This document shows positions 36,767-46,085 of a DNA stretch of 64,000 bases, one piece after another. The notes beneath the pieces are model-generated. The model searched no databases. It had not been told where the DNA came from and saw only the letters and a list, made by a program, of their open reading frames with translations. The position numbers and the translations under genes are program-made. Every line of letters begins with the position of its first letter. Within the stretch, counting starts at the first letter, position 1. Source of the DNA: Desulfobacterium sp. (GTDB lineage: Bacteria; Desulfobacterota; Desulfobacteria; Desulfobacterales; Desulfobacteraceae); NCBI GenBank assembly GCA_030145245.1, contig JAQYWC010000025.1, positions 124,001 to 188,000 of the forward strand. The letters run 5' to 3'.

Positions 36767-37567
36767 ATGGACGTTGCTGTTTCAGTGCAGGGGATCTCCC
36801 ATGCCTATGGGAAAAACCGGGTCCTGGATAATCTCTGGTTTGATGTGCCCCAAGGCGCGTTTTTTACCATCATCGGCCCCAACGGGTCGGGTAAATCCAC
36901 CCTCATGCGCCTGATTTCAGGGGTGTTGCGTTATGGCGCAGGCGATGTGCAGCTCCTGGGCCGTTCATTGAAATCCTACGGCGGAAAGCAGCTTGCCAAA
37001 CGGGTCGCCTATGTGCCCCAGACCGTGTCGGCAGAGTTTCCCTTCTCCGTACAGGAGCTGGTGATGCTTGGCCGGTCGCCCCACCAGGGGATGCTTGGGA
37101 TGAACTCGGGCAAGGATTATGAGATCGCACGCCAGGCCATGGCCTTTACCAACGTGGATCACCTGAAAGAGAGAACCCTTGACCAGATCAGCGGGGGGGA
37201 GCGCCAGCGGGTGTTCATTGCCCGGGCCATCTGCCAGGGGCCTGAGATCATGCTCCTGGACGAACCTGCCTCAGCCCTGGATCTTGCCCACCAGGTGATG
37301 CTCATGGATCTTCTGGACCGGCTCAAGCAGGAGACCGGCATCACCATTGTCATGGTGTCCCACGATATCAACCTGGCTGCCATGTACTCGGATGAGATGG
37401 TGCTCATCGCAGGGGGTAGTGTGGTTAAAAAGGGTCCTGCGGACCATGTCCTGGACGCCCGGGTGCTTGAGGATATCTTTGGCTGCCCGTTTCTCATCGA
37501 TACCAATCCCCTGGGAAATGTTCCACGGATATTTCCCGTTCCCGACAAGTTCAAATCCCTGATTTAA
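36767..37567 (+). CDS. BtuD/FepC-type ABC ATPase
   Basis: A 266-residue ABC ATPase: Walker A GPNGSGKST, signature ISGGERQRV, Walker B IMLLDEPASALD, switch His in VMVSHDIN. The ATG lies 2 bp after the permease stop behind GGGGGAGGAG, so I reject a much longer frame extending back to 36245. With the two preceding genes it completes a BtuFCD/FhuBCD-type importer. Cobalamin and ferric chelates cannot be separated on sequence alone. Confidence 0.92.
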   Translation: MDVAVSVQGISHAYGKNRVLDNLWFDVPQGAFFTIIGPNGSGKSTLMRLISGVLRYGAGDVQLLGRSLKSYGGKQLAKRVAYVPQTVSAEFPFSVQELVMLGRSPHQGMLGMNSGKDYEIARQAMAFTNVDHLKERTLDQISGGERQRVFIARAICQGPEIMLLDEPASALDLAHQVMLMDLLDRLKQETGITIVMVSHDINLAAMYSDEMVLIAGGSVVKKGPADHVLDARVLEDIFGCPFLIDTNPLGNVPRIFPVPDKFKSLI

Positions 37568-37585
37568 GCCCATACAAGGAGTAAC

Positions 37586-37915
37586 ATGGCATACCTGTAT
37601 CTCATGCTGGCAATCATTTCCGAAGTCATTGCAACATCGGCCCTGAAGGCATCGGCAGAGTTCACAAAGCTCGTGCCGGTCCTTATCGTTCTTGTCGGAT
37701 ATGGATTTTCCTTCTACTTCATGGCCCTGGTGCTGCGAACCATCCCCCTTGGCGTCACCTATGCCATCTGGTCGGGGCTTGGCATTGTGATCATCGCCGC
37801 AATCGGCGTGATCTTTTTCAAGGAGAGCCTGGATCTGCCGGCCATGGTGGGCATGGGCCTTATCATCGCAGGGGTGGTTGTGGTCAACCTCTTCTCAAAG
37901 ACGGCCGGCCACTGA
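37586..37915 (+). CDS. small multidrug resistance (SMR) efflux protein
   Basis: A 109-residue protein with four membrane helices. Helix 1 contains the essential Glu (residue 13, in IISEVIATSALK), equivalent to Glu14 of EmrE. Helix 3 carries the LGVTYAIWSGLG signature of the EmrE/QacE group. Such proteins are proton-coupled dimeric exporters of cationic compounds. AAGGAG lies upstream of the ATG. It is 18 bp after the ABC ATPase and may be read through from it. Confidence 0.92.
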   Translation: MAYLYLMLAIISEVIATSALKASAEFTKLVPVLIVLVGYGFSFYFMALVLRTIPLGVTYAIWSGLGIVIIAAIGVIFFKESLDLPAMVGMGLIIAGVVVVNLFSKTAGH

Positions 37916-37970
37916 CCCCTTGCCCCCAGGGGCGGACCCTCTTGGGTTGCGGGTCCAGGTTATGTGGGTG

Positions 37971-38720
37971 TCATGCCGAGGTGGTGGCAGAGATTTTTGC
38001 GGATAGCTCATGGCCCAGGGAGACGATCTTTTTGATCACCTCGGGCTGGTTGCAGGCAAACACCTTGAGACCGGAGAAGCTCACCGCTGCAAGGACCCTT
38101 TCATGGTCGAAGATCGGCACGCTGATGCAGAAGAAGTGGTCTGTGTACTCTTCGTTGTCAAGGCCATACCCCCTCGCCTTTGTGAGTCCCAGCTCCTCGT
38201 AAAGCCCTTCCTTGTCCAGGATGGTTGACTCCGTGAACTTTGTAAGCTCCATCTGTTCGATCTGTCTCTCCTGCTCTTTAGGGTCAAGGTTGGCAAGGAC
38301 CACCTTGCCCGAGGCAGAGGCGTGCATGGCACCGTTCAGGTCCACGGGTTGGGATTGAATATAGGATTTGAGGGGATTGTGCTGGAACACGTAGTTGAGC
38401 ACCCCGTCTTCGTAGAGGATCAGCGAAACCGACAGCTGGATCTCCTCGGCCAGCTGGGTCAGGCTTTCCTGGGCAACACTGTAGAGATCCTTGGTCCTTA
38501 TATAAGCGCACCCGATCTTGTAGGCGTGGAAACCGATGGTAAAGCGCTTGTCGTCCAGGCGGAGCATGTGGATGTCCTTGAGGGTATGAACAATGTCAAA
38601 GACGCTGGTCTTGGGCAGGTCCAGGTGTTTTACGATCTCTGAAAGGGTCAGCCCGTTTTCATGCTCCGTGAGGAGATCCATGATCTGAACCACCCGAAGC
38701 GCTGTTCTGTTTTGTTTCAT
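37971..38720 (-). CDS. IclR-family transcriptional regulator
   Basis: A 249-residue IclR regulator. The N-terminal winged helix (LRVVQIMDLLTEHENGLTLSEIVKHLDLPKTSVFDIVHTL) precedes an effector-binding domain with SASGKVVLANL and a C-terminal VAAVSFSGL-type motif. It lies at the downstream end of the amino-acid catabolism cluster. A palindrome 145 bp upstream of its start (38864-38878) resembles two sites upstream of the oxidoreductase operon 10 kb away, making it the likely local regulator. Its ligand is probably a cluster substrate or product; that is inference. Confidence 0.92.
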   Translation of the reverse strand: MKQNRTALRVVQIMDLLTEHENGLTLSEIVKHLDLPKTSVFDIVHTLKDIHMLRLDDKRFTIGFHAYKIGCAYIRTKDLYSVAQESLTQLAEEIQLSVSLILYEDGVLNYVFQHNPLKSYIQSQPVDLNGAMHASASGKVVLANLDPKEQERQIEQMELTKFTESTILDKEGLYEELGLTKARGYGLDNEEYTDHFFCISVPIFDHERVLAAVSFSGLKVFACNQPEVIKKIVSLGHELSAKISATTSA

Positions 38721-38863
38721 GCTGTTGTCCTAGTGCCAAAGCAGCAAAGGCGTCCCAGGGTGGTGGCGGGATCGCTGTTGGCGGTTTCTTCTGCTGTTAT
38801 CGATGATAAACGCCAGGTGTTTTAATTAAAGACAGGCGTTGGTTATGGCCTCTATTCTTAGCA

Positions 38864-38878
38864 GTTCGGATATTCGAA
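38864..38878. promoter_or_regulatory. candidate IclR operator A
   Basis: GTTCGGATATTCGAA, containing the exact palindrome TTCG-N6-CGAA. It shares the pattern GTTCGnATATnCrAn with two sites at 48227-48241 and 48304-48318, and lies between the IclR gene and the end of the BCCT gene. Confidence 0.55.
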
Positions 38879-38917
38879 TGCAAGGACAAAAAAGGGGCTT
38901 TTTTGCGATTGCATTCG
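38875..38917. other. hairpin with A/T-rich inner stem upstream of the IclR gene
   Basis: Outer arms CGAATGCAA / TTGCATTCG and an inner AAAAAAGG / CTTTTTT pairing. It partly overlaps operator A. It could be an IclR leader structure or a second regulator site; it is too far from the BCCT stop to be that gene's main terminator. Confidence 0.4.
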
Positions 38918-38940
38918 TGGAACAGGCGGATTTAACAGGA

Positions 38941-38989
38941 AAATGAGCGGGGCAGGCGGGGACTCTCCTCCTGCCCCCGCTCATTTTTT
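38941..38989 (-). terminator. terminator of the BCCT transporter gene
   Basis: A long GC-rich stem (AAATGAGCGGGG-CAGG / CCTG-CCCCCGCTCATTT, one bulge) just past the BCCT stop, flanked by T-runs on both strands. It is a good bidirectional intrinsic terminator. Confidence 0.75.
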
Positions 38990-39005
38990 CCGGTAGCCGG
39001 TTGTC

Positions 39006-40598
39006 TCAGGCAGCTATCTTTTTAATGGAGACGGGCAGCTCTTTTTTCTCTCCGTTCTCATATTCCACCCGCTGGAGAAGCGGCGGTGAAAGTATTTCGC
39101 CATAGTCCTCTTTGATGCTTTTCATAAAGGACCAGACCATCACCAGCAGGGCAAACATAAGGGGAAAGGCCAGAACTATGGAGGATGCCTGTATCACCTT
39201 TAATCCGCCGATGGAGAACATCATCACGGCCATCAATGCCAGGATCACGGCCCAAAGCAGGCGGTTCCAGCGGGCGGGTTCATCTTCGCTGTGGAGCTCT
39301 TTTGTGGAGACCGAGGCCAGGATATAGGCTGAGGAATCCAGGGTGGTGGCCAGGAAGACAAACATCAGGACCACAAACAGGGGCAGCAGATAGGTGCCGA
39401 AGGGCAGGGATTCGAGTATGGTGGTAATGGCCTGGGCCGCTCCCTGCTCGGCCATCAATGCGGTCATGGATTGTGCCCCGTAGAGCTCGATGTTGAGGGA
39501 GTAGCAGCCGAACACGGCAAAATAGATCCAGCAGCCAAGGGGGCCCCAGATGCACATGCCCATGATCAGCTCCCGGATGGTCCTGCCCCTGGAGATGCGG
39601 GCGACAAAGAGTCCCATCATGGGAGAATAACCAACGGCCCAGGCCCAGTAGAAGATGGTCCAGGACTGGGGAAAACCGCTTTTGTCTATGGGGTCGGTCC
39701 AGAGGCTCATGCGGAAATAGTTGTCGAACATGAGACTCAGGCTGTTGGTGAAGGTGTTGAGGATAAAGGACGTGGGACCGGCCACCAGGACAAAGAGGGC
39801 CAGGGCCAGGGCCAGACCGATGTTTAGGTCGCTCAGCCGTGCGATCCCTTTTTTGAGTCCCAGGCAGACGCTGGTGCCGAATATCACCGACCAGATCACA
39901 AGGATAACGATGTTGAGCCAGAAGCTCTGGGGAATGTGGAAGATCCTGCCGATGCAGGCGGAGATCATGGGGGTGCCAAGGCCCAGGGAGGTGCCCACGC
40001 CGCCGATGATTCCGAACATCACTGCGATGTCCATGGCCTTGCCGATGGGACCGTTCACATGCTTGCCAAGCACGCTTTTTGAGGCGATGCTCAGGGTTAG
40101 CCGGGTCTCTTTCCTCACATAGTAGGAGTAGGCAATGGGGATGGTGGCGATGGTGTACCAGGACCAGCAGGTGATGCCCCAGTGGAATGCGCCGTAGGTG
40201 GCGGCCCACTCTGCCGCGTCATGGGAACCCGGGGGAAGGCCGAAGGGCGGGCTCTGCATGTAGTAGATGGGTTCGATGATGGACCAGTAGACCAGGCTTG
40301 ACCCGATGCCGGCGCAGAAGAGCATGGAGACCCAGGTGAAGGTGGAGAATTCAGGTTTCTCGGTTGGGCCGCCAAACTTGACCCTGCCGTATCTGCCCAT
40401 GGCAAGCCAGCCAAGAAGGGCGGCCATGGCAAGACCGACCACAAGATAGGCCCATCCGAAGTTGTCCACGATCCAGGACATGACCGAGTTGACGGTTTTG
40501 CCGGTGGCGTCGGGCCAGATGATGGAAGTGATGCACATGGAGAGGATAATCAGGAGCGAGGGCCAGAATATGTATGGGTCAATTTTCGAATTTTTCAT
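39006..40598 (-). CDS. BCCT-family betaine/choline/carnitine-type transporter
   Basis: A 530-residue transporter with about twelve helices and the BCCT signature FYWAWAVGYSPMMGLFVARISRGRTIRE, together with GIGSSLVYWSIIEPIYYMQSPPFG near helix 3. BCCT carriers move quaternary or zwitterionic amines, using sodium, protons or exchange. In this cluster it could import a growth substrate such as a betaine as well as an osmolyte. The ATG at 40598 has AAAGGAAC upstream; an earlier ATG at 40622 is less likely. It is separated from the MFS gene by two strong hairpins, so it probably has its own promoter. Confidence 0.92.
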   Translation of the reverse strand: MKNSKIDPYIFWPSLLIILSMCITSIIWPDATGKTVNSVMSWIVDNFGWAYLVVGLAMAALLGWLAMGRYGRVKFGGPTEKPEFSTFTWVSMLFCAGIGSSLVYWSIIEPIYYMQSPPFGLPPGSHDAAEWAATYGAFHWGITCWSWYTIATIPIAYSYYVRKETRLTLSIASKSVLGKHVNGPIGKAMDIAVMFGIIGGVGTSLGLGTPMISACIGRIFHIPQSFWLNIVILVIWSVIFGTSVCLGLKKGIARLSDLNIGLALALALFVLVAGPTSFILNTFTNSLSLMFDNYFRMSLWTDPIDKSGFPQSWTIFYWAWAVGYSPMMGLFVARISRGRTIRELIMGMCIWGPLGCWIYFAVFGCYSLNIELYGAQSMTALMAEQGAAQAITTILESLPFGTYLLPLFVVLMFVFLATTLDSSAYILASVSTKELHSEDEPARWNRLLWAVILALMAVMMFSIGGLKVIQASSIVLAFPLMFALLVMVWSFMKSIKEDYGEILSPPLLQRVEYENGEKKELPVSIKKIAA

Positions 40599-40706
40599 GA
40601 AAACGTTCCTTTTTCCAGGCATGGAACCGGGGAAGGGGGCCGTAAAGGCTCGATTCTGCTGAAAAAGGATGCGCCGGCCATACCGTAAATTGGCGAAATT
40701 CGGGAC

Positions 40707-40738
40707 CCGGCCAGGGAGGTGGAAGCCTCCCTGGCCGG
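40707..40738 (-). terminator. 13-bp hairpin between the MFS and BCCT genes
   Basis: Perfect 13-bp stem CCGGCCAGGGAGG / CCTCCCTGGCCGG with a 6-nt loop, lying right after a 20-bp hairpin at 40749-40798. There is no U-tail on the minus strand. Confidence 0.55.
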
Positions 40739-40748
40739 TACTCTCAGG

Positions 40749-40798
40749 GTTATCCGTGGGTGAACAGACAGGAGGTCATCTGTTCACCCACGGATAAC
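40749..40798 (-). terminator. 20-bp perfect hairpin after the MFS gene
   Basis: Perfect 20-bp inverted repeat (40749-40768 with 40779-40798) and a 10-nt loop, 10 bp past the MFS stop codon. It is an exceptionally stable 3'-end structure with no U-run, and may stabilise the transcript end or terminate by another mechanism. Confidence 0.6.
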
Positions 40799-40808
40799 AT
40801 GGGTGATC

Positions 40809-42077
40809 TTAAGCAGCCCCAAGCGCGGTTTTGCCTGGAGCCATGCTCTCCACCTTCCTGCAGTGGCGGAGGATTGCATAGGCGGCACAGGTGCCGATAA
40901 AGGCAATCACTGCGAGATAGATGAATATGTATGTGTAACCGGTGTTTCCGTAGTTGTCCAGCCAGGTACCGAACATGGCGGACATGAAAAGATCCGGGGT
41001 GTAGCCGGTGATGGATGCGATACCAACGGCGGTGCCTGTCACGGCCAGGGGAATCTTTGCCTCATCCACGATGGAGAAGAGTACGCCGTAGAGGGCAAGG
41101 CCCACGGCTCCGGGAAGCAGGGTAAAGACACTGATAAAGAAGGGCGATGCGGTTGATGGAATGTTCATGACGCCGATGAACATGAGCCCCAGGATGGTGA
41201 AGGCGGTCATGAACCACTTGCTGGTGGATTTGAACACCTTGTCTGCCAGATATCCGCCAACCGGTGCCAGCAGCATGAACAGATAGGTCCGGATGATGGA
41301 GAATATGCCTGAGTCCTCGGGGGATACACCGATAACGTTGGTCAGATAGGGGGTGAAGTAGGTGGTGGAGGAGTACATGGTGTAGCCGCAGAAGATCACC
41401 AGGGAGAAGAGCCATACCACCGGGTTCTTGACCAGCACCTTGACATCTTCGAACTTGATCTTCTCGTCGTCTGACACGCCGTCTTCGGCGTTATCGTTTT
41501 TCAGGATGAATACAACCATCAACGCTGCCACGGCCGTGGACAGCCCGATCACGGAAACCGCGTTGAAAAGGCTTCCCTTTGCCGTGGTGGCAAGGCCTGA
41601 GGCCCACAGGGCCGCCGAGTTGCCAATGGCGCCGGCGATGCCGTTACCGGCATAGTAGAGGCCGAAGATCACGCCCTGCTCATCGTCGTCCGCCGTCATG
41701 CGGATGGTCTTCATGAGGGAGCTCCAGAAAACAAAAGTGGTTGTTACGGCAAATAACAACCAGATCAGGAGCGAGATATTGAAACTCATTGTAAAGGTGA
41801 AGGCGTAGATGAAGGTGAGGACGGTGGTGGATATCAGGGAGAAGAGGATACACTTTTTGGCCGAGAACCTATCGGCCATCATGCCCCCGGGTATGTAGAG
41901 TAACATTGTGCCGGCCGCGAAAACCGAGAGAAGCAGTCCCGACTGCTGGTTGGTGATCCCCATGGCCTCGATCTGGTAATCGTAGAACACATATTTAATA
42001 TAAGGTATCAAATAGATCGAACCGCCACTAATTGATAATGCCAATACCGTTAGATATTTCCGTAGTTTATTGTCCAT
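40809..42077 (-). CDS. MFS transporter of the amino-acid cluster
   Basis: A 422-residue MFS protein with twelve helices. The loop 2-3 motif appears as GGMMADRFSAKK and its mirror as GGYLADKVFKS in the second half. It is 105 bp downstream of the dehydrogenase gene. Position in the cluster suggests import of the substrate or export of an organic-acid end product, but sequence gives no substrate. The start at 42077 follows GAGAAGGG. Confidence 0.85.
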   Translation of the reverse strand: MDNKLRKYLTVLALSISGGSIYLIPYIKYVFYDYQIEAMGITNQQSGLLLSVFAAGTMLLYIPGGMMADRFSAKKCILFSLISTTVLTFIYAFTFTMSFNISLLIWLLFAVTTTFVFWSSLMKTIRMTADDDEQGVIFGLYYAGNGIAGAIGNSAALWASGLATTAKGSLFNAVSVIGLSTAVAALMVVFILKNDNAEDGVSDDEKIKFEDVKVLVKNPVVWLFSLVIFCGYTMYSSTTYFTPYLTNVIGVSPEDSGIFSIIRTYLFMLLAPVGGYLADKVFKSTSKWFMTAFTILGLMFIGVMNIPSTASPFFISVFTLLPGAVGLALYGVLFSIVDEAKIPLAVTGTAVGIASITGYTPDLFMSAMFGTWLDNYGNTGYTYIFIYLAVIAFIGTCAAYAILRHCRKVESMAPGKTALGAA

Positions 42078-42139
42078 AATACCCTTCTCAATCTTATTAT
42101 TGGTTAATAATTCGTCACATCTCAATGGTAGTTTTGTGG

Positions 42140-42170
42140 TCAGACCCGACGAATATGTCGTCGGGTCTGA
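42140..42170 (-). terminator. 13-bp hairpin after the dehydrogenase gene
   Basis: Perfect 13-bp stem TCAGACCCGACGA / TCGTCGGGTCTGA with a 5-nt loop, 12 bp past the dehydrogenase stop. No U-tail. It probably reduces read-through from the catabolic operon into the MFS gene. Confidence 0.55.
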
Positions 42171-42182
42171 AGGGAATCGGTA

Positions 42183-43331
42183 CTAGTTGTCCGGAGTATC
42201 AAAGACATCGGGAGCAAAGAGTTCCCGTGCGGCCTGGCGCTGGGTCTTGCCATCCGCTTTTGCTTTCTCAAACACCCGCTTCATCTGTCTTCTGATGATG
42301 GAGGTGGTGTCGTTGACGATCTCTTCGGGAACAGGCTCGATGATGCCGAAGACCAGTGCCTCATAGATGCGGATGCCGCCCATGTTGTCGATGAAGTCAA
42401 CGGCGATGTCCACGCCCATCTTGGTAAGGATCTCGTCCGCCTCGGGGGTGACGGGGATGTTTGCCGCCTCACAGATGAGGGACGCCTTGACCTTGTGGGC
42501 GTTGTCCTTATTAATAACGTCCTCAAGGGCTGCGGGAACGAGGATGTCGCACTCAACGTCCAGCCACTCGGAGTTGGGCCGGGAGATGTAGTTGTCCTCA
42601 AAGGCCGAAGGATCGAGCTCGCCTTTGGGAAGGCGGGTCTTGACAAGCTTTTTCACGTCCAGGCCGTCCTGGCACTCGACCATGCCGTTTGCATCTGCGA
42701 TACCAACGACCTTGTAGCCCATCTTGTCCAGGCAGAAGGCCATGCTGGCGCCGGCGCAGCCAAATCCCTGGAGAACGACCTTCGCGCCTTTTTTGCCCTG
42801 CTTGAATGTCCACGCCTCGTCCAGGCCGTGGGCACAGCCGTAACCGGTGATCATGTCGTACATGAGAAAACCGTCATAGCTCATGTCACAGGCATCGTCA
42901 TGGTTCTTGATCCACTGCTGGAACTTGGGATCGTTCTTCATCTCCTTGGTCTGGGGAAGACCCACACCCAGGTCGTCCAGGATGGCGAGAACGTCTGCAT
43001 AGTCAACCCCTAGATCGCCGCCGATGGAAACACCGGATGTGATGTAGGGAAGCATGGCGGTGAGATACCGTTTCAATACCTCCTTGGAATCCGGCGCCTT
43101 GGAGTCATAGGCAATTCCGCCCTTGCATCCGCCGGTTGTTACAGATTCGCACGCTTTGTATTTGTAACCCATGGTGGTGGCAAGACGGATTACCTCTTCC
43201 TTGGTGACGGTGGGATGCATCCGGGTACCGCCGCCGCAGTAATGGTTTACGAAGTTGTAGGCACACAGCCAGCCCTTTGCTGAACTCTCGGTATCATTCC
43301 ACTCGACTACGATGTAAGGTTTCTTTTCCAT
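42183..43331 (-). CDS. Glu/Leu/Phe/Val dehydrogenase family protein
   Basis: A 382-residue NAD(P)-dependent amino-acid dehydrogenase. Substrate-domain motifs include GGGTRMHP and the catalytic Lys in TTGGCKGG; the Rossmann domain opens VVLQGFGCAGASMA. It is shorter than the usual 410-450 residue glutamate dehydrogenase and resembles the Leu/Phe/Val group in length, so the substrate is open. Deamination would yield a 2-oxoacid for the ferredoxin oxidoreductase encoded in the same cluster. TGAGGAG precedes the ATG. Confidence 0.88.
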   Translation of the reverse strand: MEKKPYIVVEWNDTESSAKGWLCAYNFVNHYCGGGTRMHPTVTKEEVIRLATTMGYKYKACESVTTGGCKGGIAYDSKAPDSKEVLKRYLTAMLPYITSGVSIGGDLGVDYADVLAILDDLGVGLPQTKEMKNDPKFQQWIKNHDDACDMSYDGFLMYDMITGYGCAHGLDEAWTFKQGKKGAKVVLQGFGCAGASMAFCLDKMGYKVVGIADANGMVECQDGLDVKKLVKTRLPKGELDPSAFEDNYISRPNSEWLDVECDILVPAALEDVINKDNAHKVKASLICEAANIPVTPEADEILTKMGVDIAVDFIDNMGGIRIYEALVFGIIEPVPEEIVNDTTSIIRRQMKRVFEKAKADGKTQRQAARELFAPDVFDTPDN

Positions 43332-43425
43332 TTTATTGTCTCCTCATAATAACGTGTGTTTTAAAAAAATGATTGCAAGTCGGACGTATCGGTTTTCTGA
43401 TGGTTCTTCATCCTGTCAGGCCTGG

Positions 43426-45516
43426 TTAGGCCTTGACCACCAATGCATCTGCTGCGCATACACCTTTGCCCTGTTCATATATAAAGACCGGGTTGATATC
43501 GAGTTCCCGGATCGTCTCTTTGTTGTCGGCTGCAAGCTCGGCCACCCGGGCAATAGTAGTGGCCAATGCTTCGATGTCAAGGGGCGCGTTTCCCCGGTAC
43601 CCTTCAAAGAGCGGAAGGGCCTTGAGTTCGCGCACCATGGCTTCGGCCTCGGTTTTACCGAAGGGTGCGGGCAAAAGGGCTGTGTCTTTGAATATCTCCA
43701 CAAACACCCCGCCCAGGCCGCAGAGAACGGCCGGACCGAACTGGGGGTCGTTGTTCACCCCGATGATCGCCTCAAGCCCCGGTTCCAGCATGTGCTGGAC
43801 AAACACCCCGTCCACCGTTGCCGTTGGCGCCTTTTCTCTGGCATTGGCCATGATCTCTGCAAAGGCCTTTTTCACAGCGTCAGCATCGTTCAGGTGGAGC
43901 TTGACACCGCCCATGTCGGACTTGTGGGGGATGTCGGCCGAGGCCACCTTGAGAACCACGGGATAGCCCACCCGCTCAGCCGTTGCCGCGGCAGTGTCAG
44001 CGGTTGCTGCCACGTCTCCGTCCGGCACGGTGATCCCGTACTTTCTGCAAAGCTGCATGCTGTCAAATTCGGACAGGGTTTTTGCCCCATCTAAGCAGGC
44101 CGTTTGGGGCACTGCAATCTCCAGGGTGTGGGCGGCGGGATCGTATTCCAGATACTCCTTGAGATACTTGAGGGCGGCAAATCCGTACACCGGCGGCGGC
44201 AGCACCGGCACCCCGAGTTTTTCGAGCCTTTCCCTGTATTCGGGGTTCCTTGTGTTTTCAAGGAAGGGCAGCATCACCATGGGTTTTGTCCGCCCCCTGG
44301 CTACCACCTTTTCGATTCCCTCGGTCATGTAGTGGATGCAGGGGTCTGCAATCTCCATGAGCAGGGTGTATCCGATGATCACAAGACCCACCTTGGGATC
44401 GTCCATGACCGCCTGGAGTGTGTCTGCATACACGTCCGCGTCATAGGAGATGGTGGCCGTGGTATCAAGGGGATTTGCCGGGCTTGCATAGCTCGGCAAC
44501 AGTTCCCGGAGACGGGCCACGGTTTCCGGGGCAAAGTCGGGATACGGAATCTCAAAGGCTTCGCCAAGGTCGGCACACATGCCTGTCTCACCCCCGGAGA
44601 GGTTGATGGAGGCAAAGGTCGGTTGCTTGGGCAGCTCGGGCAGGGTGGAAAAAATCTGGGTGGTGGCCAGCAGCTCTTCCATGTCGTTGACCCGGATCAC
44701 GCCGAACTTCTTGAAGATGGCGTCGTACATCCGGTCGGCACCCGAGAGGCTTCCGGTGTGGGAGGCTGCCACCTGGCTGCCCTTTTCGCTGCTGCCCGCC
44801 TTGAGAACCACCACGGGTTTGCGCTTGAGGGCCGCTTTTTTCAAGGCTTCGATAAAGCGGGCCGGCTGGGTCACCCCTTCCAGGTAAAGCCCAACCACCT
44901 TGGTGCTGTCATCGTCCACCAGAAAGTTAAGGTAGTCCTCCATGGAGACAATTGAAGCGTTTCCCGCCGATATGGCGTAGGAGAACTTCATGTTGGGGCT
45001 GTCCATGAGGGAGAGGCAGAGCTGGCCGCTCTGGGAGACCACGCCCACTCCGCCTTTCCGGTCCCGTTCTTCGGAGATAAAGGCAAAGGCGTGGGTGTTC
45101 TCGATATAGTTGACAAACCCTGCGCAGTTGGGGCCCATGAGGGCCATGTCCAGCTCCTTGCAGAGCTCTTTCAGCTCTTTTTCAGCCGCTCTTCCCTCGT
45201 CGGTACCCACCTCGGAGTAGCCGCTGGCAAAGACCACCGCACCCCTTGCTCCCTTTTCCCAGGCTTCTTTCAGCACCATGGGAACGATGCGCTGGGGGGT
45301 GGAGACAACCACCATGTCGATGGCCTCGGGCAGCTCGGCGATGCTCTTGTAGCACTTTTGGCCGAACACCTCGTCCCGTCCGGGATTCACAAAATAGACA
45401 TGATCCAGGTTGGCGTAGGAGAGGATGTTCCGGCAGGTGTCCCCGCCAAATCCCTCTTTTTCGCTTGCCCCGACAACGGCCATGGCCCTGGGGGACAATA
45501 GTTTGTTTAAATCCAT
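43426..45516 (-). CDS. ADP-forming acyl-CoA synthetase, fused alpha and beta subunits
   Basis: A 696-residue NDP-forming acyl-CoA synthetase (acetyl-CoA synthetase type). Order: CoA-binding Rossmann domain (AVVGASEKEGFGG), two succinyl-CoA-ligase-like domains with phospho-His253 in ASHTGSLSG, then an ATP-grasp domain (PVVLKVASADIPHKSDMGGVKL). The enzyme turns an acyl-CoA, ADP and phosphate into acid and ATP. Downstream of a 2-oxoacid:ferredoxin oxidoreductase it would conserve the thioester energy, a scheme known from archaeal amino-acid fermentation. It lies 32 bp after the gamma-subunit gene; GGAG precedes the ATG. Confidence 0.92.
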   Translation of the reverse strand: MDLNKLLSPRAMAVVGASEKEGFGGDTCRNILSYANLDHVYFVNPGRDEVFGQKCYKSIAELPEAIDMVVVSTPQRIVPMVLKEAWEKGARGAVVFASGYSEVGTDEGRAAEKELKELCKELDMALMGPNCAGFVNYIENTHAFAFISEERDRKGGVGVVSQSGQLCLSLMDSPNMKFSYAISAGNASIVSMEDYLNFLVDDDSTKVVGLYLEGVTQPARFIEALKKAALKRKPVVVLKAGSSEKGSQVAASHTGSLSGADRMYDAIFKKFGVIRVNDMEELLATTQIFSTLPELPKQPTFASINLSGGETGMCADLGEAFEIPYPDFAPETVARLRELLPSYASPANPLDTTATISYDADVYADTLQAVMDDPKVGLVIIGYTLLMEIADPCIHYMTEGIEKVVARGRTKPMVMLPFLENTRNPEYRERLEKLGVPVLPPPVYGFAALKYLKEYLEYDPAAHTLEIAVPQTACLDGAKTLSEFDSMQLCRKYGITVPDGDVAATADTAAATAERVGYPVVLKVASADIPHKSDMGGVKLHLNDADAVKKAFAEIMANAREKAPTATVDGVFVQHMLEPGLEAIIGVNNDPQFGPAVLCGLGGVFVEIFKDTALLPAPFGKTEAEAMVRELKALPLFEGYRGNAPLDIEALATTIARVAELAADNKETIRELDINPVFIYEQGKGVCAADALVVKA

Positions 45517-45548
45517 TTCAACTTACTCCAAAAAAATCGAGGTCCTGA

Positions 45549-46085
45549 TCAGGCCTGCTCCGCAGCAGCAACGCCTGCCATGTAGCATTCCCGGTTCAGC
45601 GGTGTGTTCCTGCCCTTGGCATCAAAATAGGCGTCGATGCCGTCGGCGAAAAATTCCGGGGCAAACAGGCCGGTGGCCTGGATCATGGCTCCGAGCATCA
45701 CAAGGTTTGCGCCCCGGATGTTCTTGAGCTCCTCGGAGATGGCTGTTGCGGCAACTTCCACCACCTTGAGGTCGCTCCTGAAGGTGCGGCCCTGTATGAT
45801 GGTTGAGTTGGAGATCAGCACGCCGCCCGGTTTTACAAGGCTCTCAAACTGATCCACCGATGCCTCGTTCATGGCAACCAGGGTGTTCATCTCCTTGATA
45901 AAGGGGCTGTAGATCTCTGTGTCGCTTACCTTTATGGCGCAGCTGGCCGTACCGCCGCGCATCTCTGAACCGTAGGAGGGCACCCAGCTCACCTGCTTGC
46001 CGCCGTCCATGGAGATCTTGGCCAGGATGAGGCCTGCGGTGAGAATTCCCTGGCCGCCAAAGCCTGAACAAATAATGCTATTCAT
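45549..46085 (-). CDS. 2-oxoacid:ferredoxin oxidoreductase gamma subunit
   Basis: A 178-residue gamma subunit with the family opening IICSGFGGQGILTAG, then VSWVPSYGSEMRGGTASCAIKVSD and ALNEASVDQF-like elements. In these enzymes it helps bind CoA. Its start overlaps the beta-subunit stop by 8 bp (ATG inside AATGAATAG) behind AAGGAGG, showing translational coupling. Confidence 0.93.
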   Translation of the reverse strand: MNSIICSGFGGQGILTAGLILAKISMDGGKQVSWVPSYGSEMRGGTASCAIKVSDTEIYSPFIKEMNTLVAMNEASVDQFESLVKPGGVLISNSTIIQGRTFRSDLKVVEVAATAISEELKNIRGANLVMLGAMIQATGLFAPEFFADGIDAYFDAKGRNTPLNRECYMAGVAAAEQA

